A stretch of DNA of 64,000 nucleotides. It comes from Coptis chinensis (lineage: Eukaryota > Streptophyta > Magnoliopsida > Ranunculales > Ranunculaceae). Below the pieces are notes generated by a model, which saw nothing but the letters and a program-made list of their open reading frames with translations, made no database searches and was not told the DNA's origin. Positions 46,840 through 58,039 of the stretch are shown piece after piece. The position numbers were made by a program, and so were the translations under genes. Position 1 is the first letter of the stretch. Each line of letters begins with the position of its first letter. The stretch spans positions 30,280,501 to 30,344,500 of the forward strand of contig CM027377.1 in NCBI GenBank assembly GCA_015680905.1, read 5' to 3'.

Positions 46840-47430
46840 TTGATTGTAGGGGGTGATAGTTTCAGAATGATAGAGTTGGGCTTTTCTCTATTCAGAGTTC
46901 TGACAACAGATGGTTATGGTTCTTTTATCTTGGGATGGTTAGTTGCTGGTTTGTTTGGGATTTCAGCTGTGGTGTATGCGTTTCTTAAGTGGCAGAGAAA
47001 GACATCGTTAAATTGGATTAAAGCTGCTGCTTTGGCAAATTATGGAAGAAGTTAAAAGTTCCTTTGTCATGTCAATACAATACATGGGTAGAGGATTCTC
47101 CGTATGATGCACAACCATCCACTTCTTGTTTTTGTTTAACTAATCTTCTTAGCCCTCAATCCATGGGTTCAAAGGCGTCATCGAATTTCCCACTCCATGG
47201 GTGCTCTGTTTGTGGTGTAGGGTAGCAGCTCATTTCAATTATGCTACACCATTGGTTAGAGAGATGGATTAAAGTGGATGAAAACACTGAGATGTCTGCA
47301 TTCTGCAATTATTGTGTTGAGCCGTAATCTCCTGTAACCATTTGTTTCAGCGAATCAGAACTATCCTCAACATGTGCTGAAATCAGTGGACATAATCCTG
47401 TAACGAACTGTATAGCTTATATAAATGACT
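46840..47430 (+). pseudogene. Diacylglycerol kinase 1/2-type fragment
   Basis: An N-terminal fragment of the plant membrane-anchored diacylglycerol kinase. It starts near the ATG at 46869 (MIELGFSLFRVL). A hydrophobic helix (FILGWLVAGLFGISAVVYAF) and LKWQRKTSLNWIKAAALA follow. In other frames the C1-type zinc-binding region is seen: QPSTSCFCL, SPQSMGSKAS and CSVCGV, then HWLERWIKVDENTEMSAFCN-like and ATICFSESELSSTC-like blocks to about 47430. At least two frameshifts and several stops occur, and the catalytic domain is missing. The intact enzyme phosphorylates diacylglycerol to phosphatidic acid at membranes. Confidence 0.8.
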
Positions 47431-47790
47431 TCTTTTTTTGATAAATGGATGGCCTTCTGAAGCAACTGTAAAAGACAGTCATCCACAGACAACATCAATG
47501 CAAAAATAGACCTTCTTCATAATAGCAAATTAAGACAGTAAAGCTCCAATGGAACAAAAAAAATAGGATAGCGGTTTTGACCATTTTAAAATAAAGAGTT
47601 CATCTGAAGCACAATATGGGATTTGTAGGGAGAGATAGGTTTTGTTGGGTGGAAGGGGAAGAAATGTTGGTTTGTTTTTGGGTTTTTATTTAGAAAAGAA
47701 AGTCAAAAAAAAAATGGATTCCCGATATATTTCGGTTTTTGTTAAAAGATATTCATCGATTTGGGATATAGGAGAGACTATTGTGTCATT
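47431..47790 (+). other. Spacer before the Tat element; no gene seen
   Basis: AT-rich DNA between the kinase fragment and the LTR. The last 35 bp (ATTTGGGATATAGGAGAGACTATTG) are nearly repeated inside the LTR at 47827-47843. Confidence 0.4.
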
Positions 47791-48420
47791 TGTGTGTACC
47801 CTACGTCATATTTTCGATCAAGATTTGGGAGTTGGATAGACTATTGTATGTACCCTATGTCACATTTTCGGTCCAGAACATACTCGGACTATAGACCGAG
47901 AGTGGGATCAGCGGCGGATCAGTACGGTGGCTGTCAAATAAACACTTTCGGATCATCCGTTCCTCTAATCTGTCAGAGTTCACAGCAGGTCCAGGGCCCA
48001 TCCAGGTGGCCCAAGTTTATGGATCCAATCAGTCCGGATGACTCTGATCCAATAACCCGATCCGCGGAGGCGAGAAATCCTAATCCGATAAGATCTTGTA
48101 CAAGGATCTTGCACAAAGATATAACAAAATCTTGGGGAGTTATTCTATTTTAGATAAGATTATACTAGGATTCATCAAGGAAGGCAATCTCCGAAAATCC
48201 CTTTCTTGGCCGCCAAGGCAGGAGATTGCTATATATATAGAGGCTTCTGCAGCCTCCAGAACTACGTTTTAAGAGACTTGATCTCGGATTTCTCACTCGG
48301 TACGTAGGCAACCAGAATGTTGGTGCAGTCCCTCTTCTTCAAAATACCTAATCCCATCTTTTTCGAGCTTTCAGAAGTACCATTATATCGGGAGTGTCAG
48401 GTTAACTTTTTGCCCCGACA
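47791..48420 (+). repeat. Tat 5' LTR
   Basis: Starts TGTGTGTACCCTAC and ends GCCCCGACA. Shared strings with the 3' LTR include GTGGCTGTCAAATAAACACT and AAGATTATACTAGGATTCAT. It has an internal duplication near its start: a second TGTACCCTATGTCACATTTT begins at about 47845. A TATA-like TATATATATAGAGG at about 48229 may be the promoter. Confidence 0.85.
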
Positions 48421-48424
48421 TTCT

Positions 48425-48444
48425 TTGGCATCGTCTGTGAGGAT
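48425..48444 (+). promoter_or_regulatory. Tat primer-binding site
   Basis: TTGGCATCGTCTGTGAGGAT lies 4 nt inside the 5' LTR. It is close to the TGGCGCCGTCTGTGGG-type site of Tat-lineage elements, thought to pair with an arginine tRNA. Confidence 0.6.
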
Positions 48445-48517
48445 CGAACCCACGACCATGTGGTATTCCATCGGAGCTTAATATCCTCGGCCTTATTTTT
48501 CATACATCCTTGTTACC

Positions 48518-50400
48518 ATGGCTGAACAAATTGCGATGACTAATACAGAAGCTGCCAATCGGTATGTAGCAACTCGATATAACATGGAGACTGTTCCAGG
48601 CACCACTACAGAGGTGGGGCAGTCAAACCGTCGTAGATCTTTTTCTCAAAATGGAGAAAACGGACTGTCTGAAGTAGTTCCACACACTCTGGAACCGTTA
48701 GGAACTCAAGGATCTAATCCCCGTGTCCCTCGCTGCAACGCTGTGCGGAGCACAAGAGTTGCCAGAATGCACATCAGGGATGGTCCTATTGAATCCACCC
48801 GCAATGCTACTGTGCGCCCCTTTGTCTGAACATAGGCAAAGGCAACGGGCCAAACCAGGACAGCGCGAAGATCCTAACAATGGCCAAAACCTTATCCAAA
48901 ATAATGGTCAAGTTAGAGATCCAAGCCAAAGCTGGACTATCCACCCTATCGTGCCTGTCCCCACTCATTCACTGTCAAACAATGTTTCGGATCGTTTGGG
49001 CACAAATCCTCAAACACACCAGTCACAACAATCTGGAACACCAGCAACTGCAGTGAGTTCTAGTTCGGAAACACCAACATCCATGGAAGTGTCCGGATCA
49101 AGATATGAATCTCGACACACAACTCGGAATGAGAGTCCACTACCTGCTAATAGAGTGGCAGGGAGAAGGCGGGGCAGAATCGGACGTCGGCAACGACCGA
49201 ATCCCAATCGAATCTTAGCCCGTGATAAACGGATCTGGAGAGAAGAGAATCCAGATGAAGATAGCTATGAGAATATAAATGAACAAAGGGTTAAGGAATT
49301 GATTAACCAAGCCGTGACCAGCAAACCATCCGAGACCAAGGCTCAAAATATCGATATCGATGAATATATCGGTGTACCCAAAAACCGATATATATCGGAT
49401 ATTTCGGATATATCCATTTTTTTGGGTAACCAGTCCAAACTATTTAAAATATCGGAAATATAATATCGGAAATATATTGGAAATATCGGATTTATATTTT
49501 AAAATGGTCAAAAAGTCAACCGATATATATCGATTATATCGGAAATATCGATTATATCGGCGATATAAAGTTTCATATCGGAAATTCAGATATATATCAG
49601 AAAAAAAAGAGTTCTATATTCGGTGGATATATATCAGAAATATCGATGTCGGTGTACCAAAATACCGATATATATCGGCGATATATCGGATATATCGGCG
49701 ATATTTTGGTCCATGTCCGAGACGACCCCCTCTTGGAAAGGGTTGTGCGAGGTCCGGAATTTTCATCCTTTGTAAATGACATCAGGGACTGTGTTCACCC
49801 TGAGGCATTCAAACAGCCCCCTCTTCCGACTTACGATGACGTGGATGGCTGTCCAAACGAGCACGTCATGAGCTTCCAGGCGGCTATGACCTTATGGGAA
49901 TTTCGTGAGTCATTAATGTGTCGTATTTTTCCAACAACATTGAAAGGATACGCACTATCCTGGTTCAACAAGTTAACGCCGTATTTGATTGATTCATTTA
50001 CCAAGCTCAGTGATATGTTCGTTGAACGTTTTCAATACAATATGAAAAATAAGAAGAGTCCGAGCACACTGTTCAATCTTGCTATGGAGAAAGGTGAAAC
50101 AATTAAGAGTTTGGTATGACGGTTCAAGAAGCTTCACGCCGAAGTTCATGATGTGAGTGATGCTTTCGCAATACAAACATTCCATCAAGCATTGCATTTC
50201 GACAGGGATGGACTTTACAACTCTCTTACTCAAAAGCCGCCCACCACCCTCTCTGATTTATTCACCCGAGTTGAAGGGTACGTTTAAGTAGAAGATGATC
50301 AGAAATATCGACAGAAAAAGGATGGCGCAGATCCCGCTTCCAAGGACTTCAAAAAGGATAAGCTTACCAATCAAGGTAACAAGAGGAGTACAGAATAATA
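48518..50400 (+). pseudogene. Tat gag, interrupted by an ATATCGG-rich insert
   Basis: Gag begins MAEQIAMTNTEAANRYVATR. It changes frame near 48800 and continues as a basic, low-complexity region (RRRGRIGRRQRPNPNRILAR) to VKELINQAVTSKPSETKAQ. The insert 49345-49712 breaks it there. The capsid-type part resumes with DDPLLERVVRGPEFSSF, VMSFQAAMTLWEFRESLMCR, GYALSWFNKLTPYLIDSF and FNLAMEKGETIKSL. A TGA follows (50117) and the rest is read in the same frame to about 50290. The protein would have packaged element RNA. Confidence 0.8.
49345..49712. mobile_element. ATATCGG-rich insertion in gag
   Basis: About 370 bp made almost wholly of ATATCGG/CCGATAT words. A direct repeat of about 50 bp (around TCGGTGTACC and ACCGATATATATCGG) occurs near both ends, and the whole segment is strongly self-complementary. 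It lies between gag codons, so it is an insertion into the element. I could not fix the target duplication. It may be a small foldback element. Confidence 0.6.
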
Positions 50401-50525
50401 CAAAGGCCCCAAATCTAGATGAAAAGGTATTCACCCCTTTGACTCTTGGCCTTGCAGACATGTATGAAAAAATTAGAACTAAGAAAATGTTATCGCCCAT
50501 TTCGCCACTACCGTAAGATCCTACG

Positions 50526-51206
50526 GTGAAGCGGGATAAAAATAAAAAATGCAGATATCACAATGATATTGGGCATGAAATAGATCACTGCAGAGCTTTA
50601 AAGAAAGAAGTTCAGCGCCTCGTTGACGATGGATGGCTTACTCATGAGTTTGTTCAAAACAAAACTCGGTCAGCCCATATCAACTTGGTTGAACACAACG
50701 TTATTGATGTATGCCGCGCACGTATCGATAACATCTCTCACCGTCAGCGAAAGATAGAAACTCACTTGAAACTTCGTCATATACAAGATCATTACCAGGT
50801 CAACAGTTTCAATTTTGACCAAGGTATCAATACTGAGACCTATGAAGGCCACGAGTTGAAGTTCACTGAGAATGACGAGAAGGGGGTTTATTACCCTCAT
50901 AATGACATTGTTGTCATTACTGCATGGATAGGAATCTTTAGGGTGCAAAAATTTCTTATCGACACAGGAAGCTCAGCTAGCATCTTATTCACCAGGGCTT
51001 ACTCCAGAATGAAACTGTCAGAGGACCTGATCGTAGAAGACCGTAATCCAATCATTAGATTCAACGGAGAACCAGCCCATGCTATTGGAAAGGTTCATCT
51101 CCCTGTCACGGTTGGGCATCAATCTGTCGGGATAAATTTCCTTCTGGTGGATTGTGGGTCTTGTTATAATGCAATTTTCGGTAGGGATTGGATCCATGCA
51201 AATTAG
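50526..51206 (+). pseudogene. Tat nucleocapsid knuckle and aspartic protease
   Basis: A 226-codon open stretch, the longest uninterrupted pol part. Near its start is KCRYHNDIGHEIDHCRALKK, a C-x3-H-type gag knuckle variant typical of this lineage. The protease follows, with FLIDTGSSASILFTRAYSRM (active-site D-T-G, around 50962), IRFNGEPAHAIGKVHLPVTV, INFLLVD and YNAIFGRDWIHA, which is characteristic of Tat proteases. It ends in a TAG at 51204. Confidence 0.85.
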
Positions 51207-51449
51207 GCTGTTATATCCACCTTCCACCAGGCATTGAAATTCCCAATGCCAACGGGAGTATGTAAGGTCCGCAGTGACCAGATGATGTCACATCAGTGTC
51301 ACAATTTGGCACTAGGAGATACACGGAAATCCAAAGTCCGGGGCAACACGATCTTCCAGGTTGATCATGCCAAATAGCAATTACAGAAACGTTGGGCTTA
51401 TCAGGTACGAGAAGCCCGACGCTCTGAAGAAGGTCCCTCGATCGATCAG

Positions 51450-52330
51450 TTGGAAGAAGTTCAGATAGGGGGTGAGAGCCATGAAACTACTTTCATCGCT
51501 GTCGGCTTACCCCCAGCCGAAAAAAGAGCTCTAATTCACCTGTTAGGGGATTACCAAGAAATATTCGCCTGGAATATCGACCAAATGCCTGGAATCGACA
51601 CGGATGTCGCTTGCCACCGGCTCGATATTAACCCGAGATTCAAACCGGTTCGACAAATACCAAGGAGGATGGCTCCTTAGCGAAAACTAAAGGTCAATGA
51701 CGAGATTGGTAAACTGCTTGGAGTAGGGTTCATTAAGCCCGTTGAATACCCGACTTGGGTATCCAATATCGTCGCGGTTCCAAAAAAATAGGAAGCTCAG
51801 GGTTTGCATTGACTTCACCAACCTCAACAAAGCTTGCCCAGTGCATCCATACCCATTACCTCGCATCTCAGATCTAGTCGATGCAACCTCGGGTTTCGAG
51901 CGTCTGTTGTTCATGGACGCTTCCTTTGGTTATAACCAGATACCTCTGCTTGAGAAAGACTAGGAGCACACGGCATTCGTCACGGACCAAGGCCTGTATT
52001 GCTTTAAAGTCACACCATTCGGTCTGAAAAATGCAGGCGCCACCTATGAGAGGATGATGAATACAATGTTTGCCGATTTGATTGGGCGTATCATGGAAGT
52101 TTACATAAATGACATGGTGGTCAAATCCAAAGAAACACCCGATCGACCACCTTCAGCATTTACAAGAGGTATTCGATAGGCTCGTCAGATATAAACTGAA
52201 GTTGAACCCTTCGAAATGTTCTTTTGGGTTAGCATCTGGGAAGTTCTTATGATTCCTAATGACAAGATAGGGTATTGAGGTAAACCCTGAACAGATTCGG
52301 GCCATTCTCGAAATGCCACCACCATGGGAA
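51450..52330 (+). pseudogene. Tat reverse transcriptase with altered active site
   Basis: RT in several frames. The first open part (51450-51680) reads EIFAWNIDQMPGIDTDVACH and PVRQIPRRMAP. Then come KLLGVGFIKPVEYPTWVSNI and VAVPKK, LRVCIDFTNLNKACPVHPYP and FMDASFGYNQIPL. Near 52094-52120 the catalytic motif reads YINDM where the family has YIDDM, so the first Asp of the pair is Asn. Stops occur at 51678, 51790 and 51961. The fragment could not have polymerase activity. Confidence 0.85.
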
Positions 52331-52439
52331 AAAAAACTTCAGCTGGCTAGGTCGTTTGGCAACCCTGAATAGATCTATATCAAAGTATTCGGATCGATGT
52401 AGGCCATTTTTCAAACTTTGAAAGGTGCCTCAGTTTGGA

Positions 52440-52905
52440 ACGAGGACTGTGATAGGTCTTTAAAGAAATTAAAGCGTACTTGGTATCACCCCCCGTCCTG
52501 ATCAGTTCGCAAACTGGCCAAGACATTGGAGTTTATTTGGTAACTTATGAGATCGCAGTAAGCGCAGTATTGTTCGTGGAAAACCCGGAGGAGCACCCAA
52601 TATACTTCATTAGCAAAATGTTGACTGGATCAGAAAGCAGATATTCTAAAATTGAGAAAATCGCGCTTGCCTTGGTGTATGCAGCACATAGGCTTAAGCC
52701 ATAATTTTAGGGACGTGTTGTTAAAGTATATACAAAATATCCCCTTCGCAAGGCACTCGGACGAGCTGAAGAGTCTGGCCGCCTTGCTGATTGGTCTAGC
52801 TATCTAAGTGCTTACCTCATCTTATATGAGCCTCACATTGTAGAAAAAGGTCATGCATTAGGTTCTCTGATGGCGGATTTCCCGGTAGAAGATATCGTGG
52901 TTTGA
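52440..52905 (+). pseudogene. Tat first RNase H domain
   Basis: RNase H-like domain after RT. The 52480-52704 open part holds SPPVLISSQTGQDIGVYLVT, AVSAVLFVENPEEHPIYFIS, KMLTGSESRYSKIEKIALAL and YAAHRLKP. It is followed by VVKVYTKYPLRKALGRAEES, where the usual VYTDHPL has Lys for Asp-His. It is broken by a TAA at 52702. Confidence 0.75.
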
Positions 52906-52939
52906 ACAACTACAAGATTTTCCTAACCACCAACCTGAT

Positions 52940-53690
52940 TTCGTTGAAGAGAATTTCACCAGAGGCGAGGCGTGGGTTGTGTATACAGATGGTTCAAGTA
53001 ATAGGAAGGGGTCCGGGATCGGTTGTGTGATAGTCGACCCAAACGGTAGCCGAATCAAAAGGTCCATCCAACTTTGCTTTCCTACTTCCAACAATGAAGC
53101 CGAATATGAAGCCGCGTAATATTTGGAATGAGAGCGGCGCTCGAAATGGGGGCAAAGGAAATCAATATGGTAACAGATTCTAATCTATTAGTTGCTTGTC
53201 AATTTGGAGGGTCATATCAAGCACGGGATGCGCGAATGGCGGCTTATTTAGATGTTATATGTGATCTCGTTGCGAAATTTGAGTGAATCTCAATTTTGCA
53301 AAGACCAAGGAATAATGTTCAACACGCCGATGCATTGGCCTACCTTTCAGCAACAGTTAATTCAATTGAACCTCGAAATGTCAGGGTAGAGGTCCAGTTA
53401 ATGCCTAGCATCGACCTCCCATTGCAAGATATGGCTGATGTCTACGCTGCCGAATGCAAGGCATTCATGCAGATTTACACAGTTACGACGCGCAACAAAG
53501 TGCGAGACCAGCACCAAGAGCATCCCACTCAGGATTCTCCTCGCAGCCATGCGCAGGACCTTGACATCTCCCCAACGATGGATACTGACTCTGCAGCGGC
53601 AGACAATGAGCTTGTACAGGAGGAGGACTCTGCAGCTAATTCCGAAATAGATATTGCTGACAATACTCCTGAAATACCAGACAATTAGTT
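52940..53690 (+). pseudogene. Tat second (archaeal-type) RNase H domain and linker
   Basis: A second RNase H fold, a hallmark of Tat/Ogre elements. Near 52965-53105 it reads AWVVYTDGSSNRKGSGIGCV and SNNEAEYEA, with the catalytic D of TDGS and E of NEAEYEA. Near 53115-53250 it reads GMRAALEMGAKEINMVTDSN and LLVACQFGGSYQARDARMAA. Then LQRPRNNVQHADALAYLSAT leads into an acidic linker (53296-53688) that ends in a TAG. A frameshift near 53117 and a TGA near 53284 break it. Confidence 0.85.
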
Positions 53691-55067
53691 TTTCAACATC
53701 GAGTCAATAGAACTTCTTCTTCCCAATTGGCATCGGAATATGGTTGAATTCTTACATACTGGAGAACTCCCCGTAAACAAGGCTTTATCTAACAAAGTCA
53801 AACGGGATGTGTGGCAGTTTGTGTTGTTACCTACCTCGGAGGGGGGATCCCGCCTTTACATAAAACCCATGGGTTAGGCCCCCATTCCGGTGGTGCCTTA
53901 CTCCCGAAGCGGGTGGACAACAAATTTTAAAAGAAATTCATCTTCGAAAGCATGTTCTAGTGGAAATCATTCGAAGTTTTGGGTGGTAGGAGTCTCACTC
54001 ACAAAGCTCTCACCCAAGGATCTTTGGTGGCCATATATGCAAAAGGATGCCAATTTCGACCCGGTTTGTCGGATCTAATTGATTAATTCTACCATGCCGA
54101 AACATGCTCGAAATCGTTAAGCTTCCTCATGGGCGAATGAGCTTCATCCCATACTTAGCCCTTAGCATTAAGGACGTGTAGGGCTTGATTTTGCCATTTG
54201 GTGGCGGGGTCTCGACATTGTGGGTCCTTTACCTAAGGCACCGGAGTAGCGTAAAGGTTTCTCTTGGTCAAATTTGGCGAAATTACTTCACAAAGTGGGT
54301 TGAAGCCGTATCCTTGAGTCAGATTCAGTCTTTCGATGTCAAACGGTTCATCTGGCGCGATATTGTGTGTCGATACGGAGCCCTAGCTGAAATGGTATCG
54401 GACAACGGGCGCCGGTTTGATTCTAGGCGAGATCCACATCTTACGCAAATCTCGAAGAAGATCACGACATAACTTCTCGCCCTACTATCCCTTAATAAAG
54501 TGGAAATGGGGCCGGCCTAGGTAACGCTAAGGCGTGTCATTCTTGACACGTTGAAGAAAAGGCTTGAATCAGCCAAAGGAAACTGGGCAAAACAATTACT
54601 GGGGGTGCTTTGGGCTTACAGGATAACCCCCCGTCATTCAATAGGAATGTCACCCTTTTCATAGGCATATGGAACGGAAGCAGTACTCCCAACCGAAATA
54701 ATCGCTCCAACAGCGCGAACACAGGTCATCTCCATAGAGATGAATGCTGACATCTTGGCTCGTGACAAAGCCATTGTGGAAGAGCTTAGAGATGAAGCCC
54801 TACAGAATCTCATGACTTACCAGGACTCTATGAAGCGCAGTTATGACAAGAAGTTGCACGCACGATCATTCTAACCAGGTGATTGGGTATTACGTACAAG
54901 GCAAAGGAGCAACGAAGAACCTAACAACGGGAAACTCGGTGAAAACTGGGAGTCCCTTTTTATCATTGAAAGGCTCGCATCCAAATGTTCTTATTTTCTC
55001 AAGAACTTGACTGGCGATGTTCTAACCAAACCCTGGAACGTGTATCATTTGCGTTTATTTCACAAGT
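53691..55067 (+). pseudogene. Tat integrase
   Basis: Decayed integrase. After the linker a zinc-binding part is barely recognisable (WWPYMQKDANFDPVC near 54026-54070). The core has LDIVGPLPKAPE near 54213, FTKWVEAVSLSQIQSFDVKR, YGALAEMVSDNGRRF and KRLESAKGNWAKQLLGVLWA. The C-terminus reads KLHARSF, PGDWVLRTRQRSNEEPNNGK, GENWESLFIIERLAS and PWNVYHLRLFHK, ending at 55067. There are many stops and shifts, including a TAG after KAPE. Confidence 0.8.
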
Positions 55068-55657
55068 AAATTACTTATCATCAGTTCCACCAATAAATTT
55101 CACATACATTGTACTTTCCTTCCATTTTTCATCAATAAAATTCATTTCCATTTACGTTGCATTTTAATTTAAAAAAGGTCACTTAGTTTTACACTTATTA
55201 AACCTGGGTGGCGAAGGCCATCCTCTTCAGTTTCGGCTTGCGTGGTTCAGTAGGCCTACGCCTGGTATCATGGTTCGACAATGCAAACCCAAGAACGATA
55301 ATGTATCATTTTTGGTCTGGGTGCGATTGCTTAGGTTACATCAAGCGTCTACCCTTGGTGGCGAAATCTAAGCTACACTCAGATTAACCAAACTAATGAG
55401 GCATTTTTGGTTGTCCTTTGGTCTCCACAAAGATTATCTACTGGAGAATCTTTGCAATGTAACTACGCTTGTTCATCAAGTGACTCAGTTGCATTAATAT
55501 AGTCGCGGCAGCGGTAGACCACCGTCTAATATTTTATAAGGATGGTTACACATTCAACATATCCAACTTATTGACAGAGTTTTTCGCTCTCCATTTCAAA
55601 CAAGCTAATTCATGCAAACATACATGAACACCAAATCTAAATTACGATAGGAACAGT
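55068..55657 (+). other. Tat 3' region, non-coding part
   Basis: Follows the integrase stop. An imperfect direct repeat (CCTGGGTGGCGAAGGCC near 55204, CTTGGTGGCGAAATCTAAGC near 55358) is seen. No gene is seen on either strand until the antisense exons begin. Confidence 0.4.
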
Positions 55658-57865
55658 TCAAACACTGTTATGATAACGGGATAACTCCTCCTTTAGCGCA
55701 TCAAGCTCCGCATCTCGCGCTGCAATATCTATGGCTAAGCGAGCATTCTCCTCCTTATGGATCTCATATCGTCGTGTGGCTAACACTCGTAGTTGCATTC
55801 AATATAACTATTAACATATTAACTCGTTTCTTTACTAATAAATTTACAGGTTCATGTGCATTTGTTTACCCGGTCTAAATCCCGTTGTAGCGTGTCAATC
55901 GCTTCGATAATCTCCTCATATGGCAGCACAGGCAACTGCTCTCGGGAAGCATGATAAGGATTTGGAAACTGCCTATAGGCAGATCGGCAGCCATGGGATC
56001 CAGATGATGCAAAATTTAGTACTTCCGTTCCTGTATCAGATACATTAGGGGTACGCTCTCTATGTGATGCCGAACGACCATCAGATCCACGCGACCTATC
56101 TGTAGCAAAGGTCGGTATCATAATACTGATAGGCACTATATCTAAGGGTACTCTCGAAGGCCCACCACTCCTCACACAAAACCCAGAATCACTGGAGCTA
56201 GTGGCAGCTGACCCAAAAGCCAGAACAGTATGGGGTGGGGATTCTTCCAATTGCAGATGACGGGATCCAGATGACGCAGAATTTAGTACTTCCGTTCCTG
56301 TATTAGATACATTAGGGGTACGCTCTCTATGTGATGCCGAACGACTATCAGATCCACGCGACTTATCTGTAGCAAAGGTCGGTATCATTATACTGATAGG
56401 CACTATATATAAGGGTACTCTCGAAGGCCCACCACTCCTCACACAAAACCCAAAATCACTGGAGCTAGTGGCAACTAACCTAAAAGCCGGAATAGTATGG
56501 GGTGAGGATTCTTCCAATTGCAAACCCTTTCCTCAATCATTTCTGGGGGAATCTAGTTCCTCCTCGTCCTCTGAGCTACTGACAATAAGATTCCTCCTTT
56601 GCGATGGACCAGACATTGTTCCTAACAAGCAGAATTAAAGTCAGCTTTTATTTCCAAGTGGCAAAGTCAGTTGTTTGAAGAAATACACTGCTCGCACGCC
56701 TATGAGTTACCTGTGGTGAAGTTATTTCCAAGTGGAGTTCCAACATTATTTTCAAAATTCAAATGGTTACTGGATCTAACCCTGGAACTCACACTTTTAG
56801 TGTGCTCCCACGAGTAAACCGGTGGCACATACGATACGTGACGGGTAACCAGTCTCCGGCGGGGCCTTCCATGCACCTCTGGCATTGCCTCCCTTGCCAC
56901 ATTTGGTACTCGTGCGCCACGGGGAAAGTTACTGCTAAAGGTTGCACTTCCTAGCGCTCTCGGTACCCCCACCAACAGCATGGCCAGTACCTACCGGCGT
57001 TGGCATTATATCACGTATCCACCATCCCACCTCATCTGGGTATGATAAATCATATGCCATTGGTGGTAGGCTACACAGTACATTCAGATTACTCCACATC
57101 TCTTCAATCAATTTCCCTTCATGAGCACGAATCTCATCTACACCTGATCAGGAACGGTAAATTTGGTTATGTGTCAAATATACATGATTAATTTGAATTC
57201 ATTTAGAGGGTCATTTTACCTTTAAACATACACGTACGGGATAAATTCCTCGTACTTGGGTTGCCTCCAGTTGCTGATTATGTAACACGGTGTGTCCCAC
57301 CCTTTATGGCTACGGAGAAATCCAGTAAATTCCAACCCCCCACTTGCGATGTCACTCGCAGACAAATACGACCTTTGGAAGGAACAGGTTCCAGCATTAA
57401 GAGGTAGTATATGGACTCCCAGTTCAGATGCAAATTATACGTTTAGCGAATCACTTCCAGCGGGGAGATGATCATGTAAAACGTTGCATACATTTGCCCT
57501 GGCGAAACCTCCCACATGGATAGTAAATAGACTAGGAGCTCGTTTAATGGCAAACACAGACCGAAAAGAAGTTGATAGTAACTGACAATCACTTCGCCCG
57601 GTCTCACTGCATCTGTTAGCGTTTTTCCCCTCTTATACGGTTTTCGGATCCCAATATAGTCAGGTATGTTGAATCTATTTCATATGTTTTCAGCTATTAA
57701 TTTCGTCATCGTATGATCCATTATCAAATTATCTCCTGGCACCCATCGTTGAATTATCGGTGGCGGCATGTGCCGTCCTGCATTCACACGGCCAGTTAAT
57801 AAGTTTCATATGGTTATGAGAAATGGTGGATCAAGGTCGTTTAAGTACAAGCTGGGAAGGTCCAT
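55658..57865 (-). pseudogene. Antisense multi-exon gene in the Tat 3' region (PF04195-like N-terminus)
   Basis: A gene read opposite to gag-pol. Exon 1 (57865-57220) starts MDLPSLYLNDLDPPFL and contains HMPPPIIQRWVPGDNLIMDH, FGLCLPLNELLVYLL and EFTGFLRSHKGWDTPCYIIS. The order of blocks resembles the plant putative gypsy-type transposon domain (PF04195). Introns 57144-57219 and 56622-56710 have GT/AG ends. Exon 2 (57143-56711) is basic. Exon 3 (56621-about 55870) encodes Ser-rich EDEEELD and an in-frame tandem duplication. A last exon (about 55797-55658) is a coiled coil (IAARDAELDALKEELSRY). Stops and one shift show decay. Antisense ORFs are known in some Tat elements (such as Grande); their role is unknown. 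Confidence 0.7.
55995..56525 (-). repeat. In-frame tandem duplication in the antisense gene
   Basis: Two units of about 265 bp (55995-56261 and 56262-56525) in head-to-tail order within antisense exon 3. Each encodes LQLEES-PHT, SGGPSRVPL-IVPISIMIPTF and SASHRERTPNVS-TGTEVLN. The length is close to 88-89 codons, so the frame is kept through both copies. Confidence 0.85.
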
Positions 57866-58039
57866 CTGATCTTATTCACAAAAAAAAAAAAAAAAAAGTC
57901 TTATTCACAAGGCCCACAAACCATAACTAAAACAAAACAAAACCCAAAAAAAAAACGAAACCCAAATCAGAAGCCCACCCAACAGGCCCATCAGGTCTTA
58001 TCCTATCACCGGCACCGGTGACCAGCGACAGCACCGACA

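Noticed and set aside
49360..49782. Tyr/Ile/Arg-rich frames of 139 and 61 codons
   Set aside because: Product of the ATATCGG repeat words, not a protein.
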